A DNA stretch of 64,000 nucleotides, from contig SAXG01000052.1 in assembly GCA_012932865.1 (NCBI GenBank), forward strand, positions 248,001-312,000, given 5' to 3'. A program made the position numbers and the translations under genes. The notes under the pieces are model-generated. The model saw only the letters and a program-made list of their open reading frames with translations. It did no database searches and was not told the origin of the DNA. Origin of the DNA: Amylostereum areolatum. Its lineage: Eukaryota; Basidiomycota; Agaricomycetes; Russulales; Stereaceae. Below, piece by piece: positions 53,001 to 61,803 of the stretch (positions are counted from its first letter, which is position 1; every line of letters begins with the position of its first letter).

Positions 53001-54157
53001 ATCGCCTCACCAAGATGGTGGTTACCACCCCATGTACAACGAAGATCACCAGCGATGGCACGGCCGACATTCTCTTCGATAAGGTATACCGACATTACGG
53101 CTTGGCGGACAAGATCATCTCGGATCGTGGACCCCAATTTGCTGGGCAGGTAATGCGTACACTCAACGAGAAGCTCAGGATCAAGTCTGCCCTTAGCACA
53201 GCGTACCACCCACAGACAGATGGCCAGACCGAACGCGAAAACCAGAACCTTGAGCAGTTCCTGCGAGTATTCTGCAACTACCGTCAAGATGACTGGGTGA
53301 AGTGGCTGCCCTTCTTCGAGTTTTCTCACAACTCCCGCACCCATGCAGCTACCGGAAAGGCCCCCTTTGAAGTCCTCTATGGCTTCCTCCCCAAGATGTA
53401 CCCATCCGTAAACCCGTCCTCAAAGGTCCCTGCAGTTGAAGAACGCCTCCGTCAACTTGAAGAAGTCCGACAGGAGATCAAGGCCAGCCTTGCCCTCGCA
53501 TCTGACTTAATGAAGCACTACAATGGTGACACGATCAGCAAATCGACACCGTTCGCCGTCGGAGACAAGGTCTGGCTCGAAGGCAAAAACCTGAAGACGA
53601 CGAGGCCGAAAGCTAAGCTTGCTGCCAAACGATTTGGACCCTTCGAGATCGTTGACATCATTAGCCCAGTGAACTACCGCCTGAAGCTGCCGAAGACGTG
53701 GAGAATCCACCCAGTCTTCCATGCTTCGCTGCTCACCGCGTACAAGGAGACAACGGCACACGGTCCAAACTATGAACAACCGCCGCCTGACCTTGTTGAT
53801 GACGAAGAAGAATATGACGTTGAAGACATCATCGACTCGAAGCCGACCCGTAACAAGAAAGGCATACAATACCTCGTCAAGTGGGCAGGCTACCCTGACT
53901 CTGAGAATACCTGGCTCCCTCGCTCCTCGCTCTCAAAAGTCACCGACATGATCGACGCCTTCCACAAACGCCATCCAAATGCGCCCCGCCCTGTGCGTTC
54001 CCTCGGCATCTCCTTTGACGATTTCCTCGCATCTACCCTTGCAGATGACATTGCGCTCCAGGCGAAAGCGCGTCTTAAAGGGGGGGTAATGTCACGGATC
54101 GCTCCATTTCTCTCTTCGTTTGCAGACCTCGTACACGCGACGCGTCACGGCACATGA
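50063..54157 (+). CDS. pol: pol polyprotein of element C (PR-RT-RH-IN-chromodomain)
   Basis: 1,364 uninterrupted codons in the -1 frame relative to gag, with no ATG at the junction, so it is likely made as a gag-pol fusion. Aspartic protease: LLDSGAEGIII (about residue 75). Reverse transcriptase: MDVRWGYNN (about 455) and YMDD (about 519). RNase H: VEVDASDF (about 665) and YDKELLAI. Integrase: HHCC finger (HESPLAGHPG...CATCQ, about 890-930), then D (STDF, about 960), D (SDRGPQF, about 1019), E (QTERENQ, about 1056). GPF module at KRFGPFEIV (about 1190). Chromodomain with YLVKWAGYPDSENTWLP (about 1250-1300), expected to guide integration toward histone-marked chromatin. All catalytic residues I can see are intact. 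The stop lies 68 bp inside the 3' LTR. Confidence 0.97.
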   Translation: MKRPPVASSGGGKGLISSASYNRFSVLSSMTSCEQSYPSCVHLSTVTKNRQTPSITLKVKMIGRATGRQIDAEALLDSGAEGIIINRSFAERKKLTTRKLENPFPVRNVDGTENIMGWVRDTTTQRIRIYSQDSKAYHEEEAEFFITDIGDHDMILGTDWLDEHNPTIDWQQDRVDMLRCPPSCTLSEPTVTNLATKPRTPSSTRSQQNVRADAAPKVPLAPDDPFPEPVYVSWAPIPTYVIPARRVKGVRIRTFHLSPLPARLFTEDDDERPRVFRDWEINGLRRAGILPEVDGPNPEAVPIRAGFTKAQELAEHSRENARPQTFEDLVPPPYRDFAPVFDKKTSERLPDRRPWDHAIDMKDSFEPKPCKIYPLSPSEQIELDTFLDDHLKKGYIRPSKSPQASPFFFVKKKDGKLRPVQDYRELNKGTIKNEYPLPLISEIVDRLKGAKIFSKMDVRWGYNNVRIKEGDEWKAAFKTNRGLFEPTVMFFGLMNSPATFQAMMNELFKDLIDSGKVIIYMDDILVFTRTMEEHRAIVRQVLQRLQDNDLFLKPEKCVFEQDSVEYLGLIISHDKIAMDPVKVAGIQDWPTPRTVKDVQSFLGFGNFYRRFIKDFSKIARPLFDLTKKDCTWNWSTECQTAFNALKAAFTSSPVLVMPDPRKPYLVEVDASDFATGGILSQKGDDGHWHPVAYLSKALSEPERNYDIYDKELLAIIRALEAWRHYLEGAPDTVEIWTDHKNLEHFKTAQKLSRRQARWALFLTRFDFALVHKPGVSHRPDPMSRRPDHKQGVENDNKERILLDPKYFQIRATRPGAVTSLGDVELRRRIRDCKTKDIEVVQALDAILRNGPRTLVKNLQEWNYEEGLVLFRGKVYVPADDGLRRDIVKMYHESPLAGHPGRFKTYELVSREYWWPGMSVFVRDFVAGCATCQSTKTQSSRPHVDMIPNEVPDRPFGVISTDFIVELPDCEGYNAVNVVVDRLTKMVVTTPCTTKITSDGTADILFDKVYRHYGLADKIISDRGPQFAGQVMRTLNEKLRIKSALSTAYHPQTDGQTERENQNLEQFLRVFCNYRQDDWVKWLPFFEFSHNSRTHAATGKAPFEVLYGFLPKMYPSVNPSSKVPAVEERLRQLEEVRQEIKASLALASDLMKHYNGDTISKSTPFAVGDKVWLEGKNLKTTRPKAKLAAKRFGPFEIVDIISPVNYRLKLPKTWRIHPVFHASLLTAYKETTAHGPNYEQPPPDLVDDEEEYDVEDIIDSKPTRNKKGIQYLVKWAGYPDSENTWLPRSSLSKVTDMIDAFHKRHPNAPRPVRSLGISFDDFLASTLADDIALQAKARLKGGVMSRIAPFLSSFADLVHATRHGT
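54077..54086 (+). promoter_or_regulatory. Polypurine tract of element C
   Basis: AAAGGGGGGG, three bases before the 3' LTR, is the expected primer for plus-strand DNA synthesis. The same tract precedes the 3' LTR of element B. Confidence 0.85.
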
Positions 54158-54509
54158 CTTTCCCTTACATCACATGCTTCAACGACGTCATTGCCCGGAC
54201 TTCCGAGCGGGGTTCCACATCCTTATCTATGACATCATTGCTCCGGACCTTCGTCCTCCACCCCATGACTCCTTTCTTATTGTTCCCCCCGCTCGCACCA
54301 CTATCGCATCGCATCGCACCATCGTACCCACTTGTATATAAGGACAGTGTTTCTCTTCCCTTTTCCCTAGACTGTCCATCTCGTCATACGGTACTGTAGC
54401 GCACGTTGCACTACCCTAGACCCTGGCACTCTCGAATCTATTTTCTTCTCACTCCTCCCATCGTCGCGACTTAGGCGGTTCATCGGTCTCATAAACTGTG
54501 TTTCTGACA
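54090..54509 (+). repeat. 3' LTR of element C
   Basis: 420 bp, one CpG-type difference from the 5' LTR. The end of pol is encoded in its first 68 bp. Confidence 0.97.
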
Positions 54510-57500
54510 ACTCGTACATATCTCGTGCATCCCTGCATTCGTGCTCAATGTGAATGTTTCTGATGATCTGGAGAAGATGATCCGGAAAGGAGTATGATTC
54601 GAACGCTTGGGTCCATGTTTGCCCCATGCTTTTCAAATCATTCAGAGTTCGCCAAGGTTTGAACAAGATGAGCATAACCCGATGAAACGCCAAATGTTCC
54701 TCCGACAATCGGTCTGATCGTGGAATGCGTGGGCCGCACAATTCGGGGACGAGAGCCTTCTCTGGACGACGAAGTTTGCTAACATGTGTCTCGTACTGTG
54801 GATGCCTCGCAGATGCAAACCGAACTCGCTCCGCTATTTGTCTGCCCGTCTGCCCGTCTGCCCGGAAGAGGCATCCCGTATATGCTCGGCGTGCGTCTCC
54901 ACGTTTGGATCACGTTCGGGAAGGTCATCATCTGGATTCGCATCGTCACGCTGACCTACAGCCTCCTTGTCCACCATCGCACAGTATTCCCATATAGACA
55001 AGCGCTCAAACGTATCAGCCTGGGAGCGCGCGGTATAATTTAAAAAGTTACTCGACGCAAACATCCGACCACGTAGGGCATTCACGGTCACATCATGAGA
55101 GCATTCCGCCATCGGTGGGTCATCAAGATGTGGAAGGCCTTCCTCGAGGCCGGAACCACTGGTAAAATTGTCCCCAGGTGAATTGCCTGCGTTGTTCGCG
55201 AGATCCTCGATAGGTATGTTGAAGTCCACCTCATCCACTAATTGACCCAAACCACGCCCTTGTGAAGTGTTAACATTAGGTGCTAGATCTCCCTCAAAAC
55301 TCGCTGGATCAACAATAGGAATCACGCATTCGCGTGTTTCCGAACGGGAGGTGTGGACAACCTCGTCGCTATCACGACCGTGTTTAACTTCCTCCGACTT
55401 CAGAAAGCGATCAAAATTGCCCCAATACAACGTGCAAAAGCTATCGCCCGTGAAGAAGTCACCATTCCCCTGAATATACAGATGTACCTGCTGCTGTGAG
55501 AGCTCCGTGCGACCCATGATCGCATTCACGCTTCGCGTGAAGAAACTTTTGCGTACAGCTGACTTGTCCGGATTGGATGATGCCGGATACTGAGCATTTG
55601 TTTTCTTTATAGCCGTCAATATAGCTGATATGCCGAGGTGCATCGACAGTGAGCTTTTTGTTATATAATCTGTGACGTAGTACACCAATGCTTTCACGGC
55701 AGGACCAGACCCTATAAATTTGACATCCATGTTACACTGCATCAAGAACAGAACAACATCATTAAAGTTGTTGATCCACGGATGCAAACGACGGAGTAAA
55801 ATCGAACCGGTTTCCTCATCAAGGTCTGTCAGAGAGCGTGTCTGGCCAGACATACGCATGCGACAATGCGCATCGTCTCGCGGCTCCCCAGGCTTCAAGT
55901 ATTTGAAGCATGTATCATGATGGACATGCCAATTGCAGGCGACTGCGAGTTCTTCCACGAACTCTTTGAACCGCTCCTCGAAGAGAGCCTCTTCCTCGAC
56001 CGACATGCTCTCAGGAATCAATGGTTGGGCGGACAGGCAGGGATCCGCGTCCGACGGGACAGTAGGACATCGTGTATCGCTAGCACGTTCCTCCCAAAGG
56101 GACAACATGCTCGGAAGCTCACACTTGATGATGGATTCAACCCACGAAAACACTTCAGTTTTGAAAGATGGGTCCGCGTACATGGCGTCCCGCAGGGCTT
56201 GCGGAGCGAGGTTGCCCCTTATCCAGATCAGCATGTGTGCGTGCAGTGTCCCTCTCCCTTGTGCTTCAACAGTGGCATAATATGACTCACAAATCCCGAA
56301 CAGACCCGGCGCGCCCGAACCATAACGCAACACGATCTTGACGAACTGCGTTATCATGATGTCAAAAAACTTCGCAGCAGCTGCGGGGTTGTCCGCAACT
56401 TGTTTCGCTCGTTCCCAGGCCGTCATTCCATCGAACTCATGCAATGGCCGCCCGCAAAGCACATGCAATAGACGGCTGTGCAAATCGGATGGGTTTAGGG
56501 TAAGGAAAAGGGCAGGACAACCTCTCGTCTTCAAGAGCGCTTTGATCTGTCGGCGCATCCGTGCTTGGTCTGCATTGGAGCCTTTCACGCCCTTGCATAT
56601 CAACTTCAGCTGCTTTATCGCGTTCAAGATATCGGTCTCTTTTTGCGAGGAGGCATTCGCATTTGGCTCTCTCTCCCATTTTTTATCCATTGCTTCCAAC
56701 GTGTCCACCGACGTCAACAGCAGATCGCTGATCGCGCGATATTGAGTTTTGTCAACTCGGAACTGCGTACTACGACTCGCTTCAAGATGTTGTATGGCAT
56801 TGAAACATACATAAGCAAACTCGGGGTCCTTGGCAAAAGGTGAGTCCGTTCTGTTCACCAAGTTACGCAACTCATGTTGCATTGATAACCGATACTTTCC
56901 GTGGCGCGCAGGATGATTGAACCCACCAATACCATATGGATCCAAATGAGGGAATGCAAAGGTCATCATCCGGGGATCACGATCAGGAAAAAGATCACTG
57001 CCGCCTCGAACACGCACAAACGGACAATGACTCAGACAGTGTTGGAGGGCTCGCGCTTTCATAGCAGAATGTGTAAGTGTCGAACCGGCATCTGTCGATG
57101 GGTACCCTACCATTTCCAACAATGGCAGTGAGTTCTGTATCGCTTCAGATTCTGACAGTGTTCGTTCTCGATTGTCATAACCTGACGTCAATGCATCCGC
57201 GCTCTCCTCCCAAGGCAGGTGCATAATGTCAACAGCGCTTGAAACGTGTCCGTCGACAGACGGACCGCCGACGGTGTCATCTGGTAAGTGGAGCGTGGCG
57301 AGGTGACCAGGATCGAAGGTAATCCCTCGTGCGTGGTACTCTCGGTTATGTTCTGTTAAAAATCTACAGAGCACTTCCACATTGTGTTTGGAAACCAGCA
57401 CTGGATGCAGCTTTCGAACGTTCTCCATGGTAGGTTCAGCACTACCGCCCAAAAATATAATGCATACGCAAAAATTGGAATCCTCGGGAGTCGCAGGCAA

Positions 57501-59037
57501 CACCTGCGCAATTCGACCGACCTCCTGTGGAATAAAAGCAACGTGCCCTTTGGTAAGCCTCTGTTGCGCATTGGGGACGCCACCCTTTGACATCGCTATC
57601 ACAAATGTAATCTGGGTCATTCGAGAGGCGGACACACACTGGATGTCCAACAGAGATGCCGACTGGAAAGCAACACGTACATTCTCGGGCAGGCATTCGT
57701 GAGCGTAGTACATTTTATTACACATAGCATCGAGGGGGGTCTGGCCGCGGGTCAACGCGCGAAAACATTGTTTACAAAAGAGCAAGTTGCCCAGCACCCG
57801 ACGGTCCGACATCCCCTTTGGGTGCAGAATCGCCCAGTCATAAAGCTCAAAATCGTAGGAGACCGGCCACAAAATATGCGGTATGTCGTCGTCGTGGAGA
57901 AGGGAAAGCGTCACTTTAGTCGCGTGGACAGATACCTCCAGCTCGCTGTCCAATTTGTTCTGTCCGCAGGACGTACATGTCTTATAGATCCACTTCAGTG
58001 GATCCATCTCCGTTTGCCATTGGCGAATGATTGAAAAACGCAAGTCTTTACTGCACACAGGAGGAAACACGACTGGATCCACCAGCGTGGGATGCAGAGA
58101 TTCGGCTACAAGGGGATTTGATGGCACCCCAAGAGTCGGCGAAACGTCGACATCGTTCGGTGGGTATGGTCCATGCCGCTCATTCAGAAGCTGAGTAAAG
58201 ATATAGTACACATTCTTACACGATGGCAAACAGTGCGGCAGGTGGTCAAGTAGGAGCAAAACAGCACGAACTTTAGAATATGTCCGAGGTACTGAGACGA
58301 GATGGCGTGCGCACATAGCACGGATGGAAGGTAGAGTCAAAGAAGAAAAATGACGCAGAACACAAGGCAAATGTACCCAAGAAATGACAAGGGATGTACC
58401 TCGCACGTAACAAATATCCTCCGTGATATCCTCGCTGTGGACGGCTGACTTGAAGTGGTACCACTGGTTCAAATGTGCAACGTCGTACACGACGCGTAAA
58501 AAGGATATGTCCGAAGACAGGCCCGAAGGCGGTAGGTCCGAAGACATGCGCACAAGCGGAGGGTCGTAAGACGCACTCGCAGGCGGAGCTGTACTGTCTG
58601 AAGACAAACCCAAAGGAACCATACACAGGGGTATGGAAACGTGGTCCGAGGACTCGTTCATACTATCATCTCGACGGAGACGACAGCGAGGGCAGTCGAT
58701 CTCAGTCACGAGTTGAACACCTGATCAGGAGTCAGATGGGTATCGCACATGCAGGACACAACTCACCGGCAACCGAGGGTCTGTCTTGGGGACCAAACCT
58801 CTGTATGACATTTCCGGGGGTGAGAACAGACAGATCGCACATCCAACCCTGCGAAGGTGCCAACGAAGATGTGGAGGCCATTGCAAAGTACATGAGAGGA
58901 CAGTCAAAAAAATGTGAACGCATACCGAGAATACCGTTGCCGCGAGCAGAGACGTAGGGACTCTGTCTAAAAGGAGATGAAGATCCGGGTGATCTTCCAC
59001 GTTTACGAGGGCAGGCGGAGGGATGCGCAATAGACAT
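54510..59037 (-). pseudogene. Helitron transposase, N-terminal and Rep (HUH) part
   Basis: This is a rolling-circle initiator that nicks and joins single strands. The likely start is ATG 59037 (MSIAHPSACPRKRGRSPG), with a 46-bp intron (58721-58766, GTGAGT...CAG) joining in phase to 58720. Cys pairs follow (CPRC; CTSCGQNK; CKQC). A region recalls the DUF6570-type module seen in Helitrons (GHVAFIPQEVGRIAQVLP). The Helitron-like N domain has the HUH motif RGTLHAHMLIWIRG (about 56,215-56,260) and the two-tyrosine motif KALVYYVTDYITK (about 55,670-55,710). The frame breaks at an 8-bp tandem expansion (54841-54864). With one unit fewer, the frame runs on through SKLRRPEKALVPELCGPRIP to element C. 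Joined to the helicase part it would be about 2,200 residues, normal for Rep-Hel proteins. Confidence 0.9.
54841..54864. repeat. 8-bp tandem triplication that frameshifts the Helitron gene
   Basis: TCTGCCCG three times head to tail. Read on the minus strand, three units lead to TAG within a few codons, while two units would keep the frame through a conserved-looking sequence up to element C. Replication slippage is the simplest cause. Confidence 0.8.
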
Positions 59038-59143
59038 TATGGTTGAAAGACGAAATGCGCGCGTCGAGAGTTAAGATGAATGTAGTACGCTACTGACTGA
59101 AACAAAACAAAGAGCACGTGACAGGGCTCTCTTGACCTCTAAC

Positions 59144-59568
59144 TGTCACGGATCGCTCAATTTCTCTCTTCGTTTGCAGACCTCGTACACGCGACACGTC
59201 ACGGCACATGACTTTCCCTTGCATCACATGCTTCAACGACGTCATTGCCCGGACTTCCGAGCGGGGTTCCGCATCCTTATCTATGACATCATTGCTCCGG
59301 AGCCTTCGTCCTCCGCCCCATGACTCCTTTCTTATTGTTCCCCCCGCTCGCACCACTATTGCATCGCATCGCACCATCGTTCCCACTTGTATATAAGGAC
59401 AGTGTTTCTCTTCCCTTTTCCCTAGACTGTCCATCTCGTCATACGGTACTGTAGTGCACGTTGCACTACCCTAGGCCTGACACTCTCGAATCCATCTGTT
59501 CTCTCTTGCTCCTCCCATCGTCGCGACTTAGGCGGTTCCATCGGTCTCATAAACTGCTGTTTCTGACA
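59144..59568 (+). repeat. 5' LTR of element E
   Basis: 425 bp, TGTCACGG...TTTCTGACA, with TATATAAGG near 59,391-59,399 and TAGACTGTCCA about 33 nt downstream. The site TGGACAGTCTA follows the LTR at 59,571-59,581. Confidence 0.94.
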
Positions 59569-59640
59569 CCTGGACAGTCTACCCTACGCCTACCTCGCAC
59601 CCCTCTCCCCTATACCTCCCTCGCCGTCTCTACGACAGTT

Positions 59641-60773
59641 AAAAACCCCCACCCTGGAACCCACCTGCCGAACCGATCTTTCTCACCTTCAATCTCCAAG
59701 CATTCAACCCCGATCGCAACGCCCCGTTCCCCTGGCCCCGAGCAAACGCGGCCACTGTCGATCGCATACGAGCTCTCGAACTCCTCTGTAGGGAACATAC
59801 CTGGAAGGTCCACGGAGTCAATTGCCGCATATACGAGTGGCGCTGGAATCACGATCACGGTAGGCAGACAATCCTCTGCCTCTACGCTCGTGTCGTTGCG
59901 TGCTTTGACGTAGATCGGAACCGGTTCGAATTCTCAATTCACTCCCCCACCTGGCACACCTGTTCCAACACCCATCTACCTCCATCGATCATCCGACACA
60001 ACTTCCCTACCGTCTACAATTTCGCAATCCCCACACCGGAATCCACCCCGCCACCAGTCCTCCGTCCCACTATCAAGGGCAAGACCCTCCGCCACCGTCA
60101 CCTCGAACACAAGATCCGCCAGGCTGTAAAAGCCGGCTACCTCACCCAGAAACTCCTCGGTCGTCGCCCCGTCGCGGCCGACTTCTTCTAGAACCATCGC
60201 TTCCCAAACCTTCACCCAGTCCCCCCACCCCCGCGTTCCCCCCGGGTATCTTCCGCGACTATTGTCCGTACGAGTACTCCGTCCTCACCTCCCTAGACAC
60301 CAAGAGACCAGTACATTGGGCCCACAACCCTCCCGAAGAAAGCAGACAAGACTGGTACTTTCAAGGAGGCAACTATCTCACAGACGAAGACTTTGATCTT
60401 GCAACCGACGTCCTTGCCGCCTTCATCGACCCACCAGCATCCTCTTCCCCACCGCCCCAGCCGATCTACCGTCCTCTTCCCCCCCAGAGGATTCAAGTTC
60501 GACAGCGTCACCAGGAAGTGGTACGCGTATCGACGGAACCGGCAAGGAACACCAGGGCGCACAGTAGTTGAGTGGCAACCCTCTAGTGCAAACCCTGTTC
60601 AGGATCTCTGGTTTTGGAGACACAACCAGGAACTCATCACACCCCTCGAATTCCAAGTCGCGCGTGAAGTCCAAATCGAGCTTGACAAAGCTGAAGAACA
60701 TCGCAAGGAGCTCCGACGCCAACAAGAAGCAGCCTTCACCCGATCCCTCGACATCGCCCTCCCCGCTGACAAA
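59641..60773 (+). other. ATG-free leader and pre-gag frame of element E
   Basis: No ATG occurs from the predicted RNA start (about 59,425) to the gag ATG at 60774. The gag-phase frame is open from 59641 to TAG at 60189-60191. It encodes a diverged version of the element C pre-gag protein (NCRIYEWRWNHDHG, VDRNRFEFSIHSPTWHT, KIRQAVKAGYLTQKLLG, AADFF). After the TAG the homologous frame (GIFRDYCPYEYSVLTS) is shifted by indels and returns to the gag frame by about 60,480. Confidence 0.7.
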
Positions 60774-61803
60774 ATGCCCGACGAAGAAACCAAACCCTCG
60801 ACCGCCTCCAAGCGCGAGCTCGGCCCCAAGCCGAAGCCCTTCAAGGGCGACAGACGCGACACCCTCCGATTCTCCCTAGAGCTCCGCATGTTCCTTCGTG
60901 TTAACAAAGATGTTTACACTACAGATGATGCCAAGATGATGCTCCTCCTCAGCCTGATGGAGGGAGACACGGCGAACTCCTGGGCCACGCACCGCCGCAT
61001 GGAGCTCTTTACCAACGAGGACAAGAAGGAAGAAGCCGAGGACTCCGGCTGAAACACCCCCAAAGCTCCACTATAGCACCTACAAGGAGCTTTCGGACAG
61101 GTTTGGTCGGGACTTCGTACCCATCAAACCAAAGATGGAGGCCCAGCGTAAGATCAACGAGCTCACGATGACTACTCGGGACGTCACTGACTTCATCACC
61201 GAGTTTGAACTGCTGGCGACTATGACGGAGTACAATGAGGAAGCGCTGATCCACTTCTTCAAGAAAGGACTGCAGCGAGAACTCGGCAAGCAGGTGGCCC
61301 GGTCGTACCCATTCCCCACTGACCTCGCGGAGTGGAAGGAACGCGCCCGCCGCATCAACCACCAATGGCTCGAGGAGAACCCGGAGAGGAAGAGCAGTCA
61401 GTCCAAGGGGGCTGTCGCGCTCACCTCGAACGGTTCGGCCAACAACTCCTCATCGCGCCGAGTCGGCGCCTTCACCAACACCTCGACCCGCCCTGCAAAG
61501 CTGACAGACGACGAGCGCGCAAAGATGATGCGTGAGGGCAGGTGCTTCATGTGTCGACAGGCCGGTCACGTCTCCCGCGACTGCCCCAACCGCGACTCGA
61601 GCGCGCGACGGGTAGGCGCAGTGGAGACTGGATCTAAGGCCCCTCCCCCACTGATGAGCACGACTCCACCCACTGCGAAAGCAGCTCCCGACCCGTCCAA
61701 AACCATCGCGGTGATCACTCGCCAGCTGAAGGATCTGGACGCAGAAGGCAAGGAGCAGGCAGTAGCGCTGTTGAAGGACATCCTGGAATCGCAGGATTTT
61801 TGA
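60774..61803 (+). pseudogene. gag: gag of element E (frameshifted)
   Basis: ATG 60774 opens the same basic start (KRELGPKPKPFKGDRRD) and capsid region as in C. A stop at 61050-61052 and a frame change before 61135 break it. The second part (frame 1) continues to the knuckle CFMCRQAGHVSRDC (about 61,547-61,588) and ends LKDILESQDF with GAT TTT TGA at 61795-61803. The frame upstream of the ATG is open back to about 60,393. From about 61,250 on, the sequence is nearly that of B and C. Confidence 0.9.

Larger units (their letters stand above)
47413..54509 (+). mobile_element. Element C: complete, apparently intact chromovirus inserted in the Helitron
   Basis: 7,097 bp with 420-bp LTRs (TGTCA...TGACA) and a perfect duplication ACTCG (47408-47412 and 54510-54514). 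The LTRs differ at one position by hand count (CCG/CCA in CTCC[G/A]CCCC), so the insertion is recent. TATA box, primer-binding site, polypurine tract, gag with knuckle, and a 1,364-codon pol without interruption are all present. It is the best candidate here for an autonomous element and a reference for decayed relatives B and E. Confidence 0.97.

Noticed and set aside
52601..53344. 247-codon minus-strand ORF opposite element C pol
   Set aside because: Antisense to the integrase coding region and mirrored in B and E; a shadow of pol codon bias.
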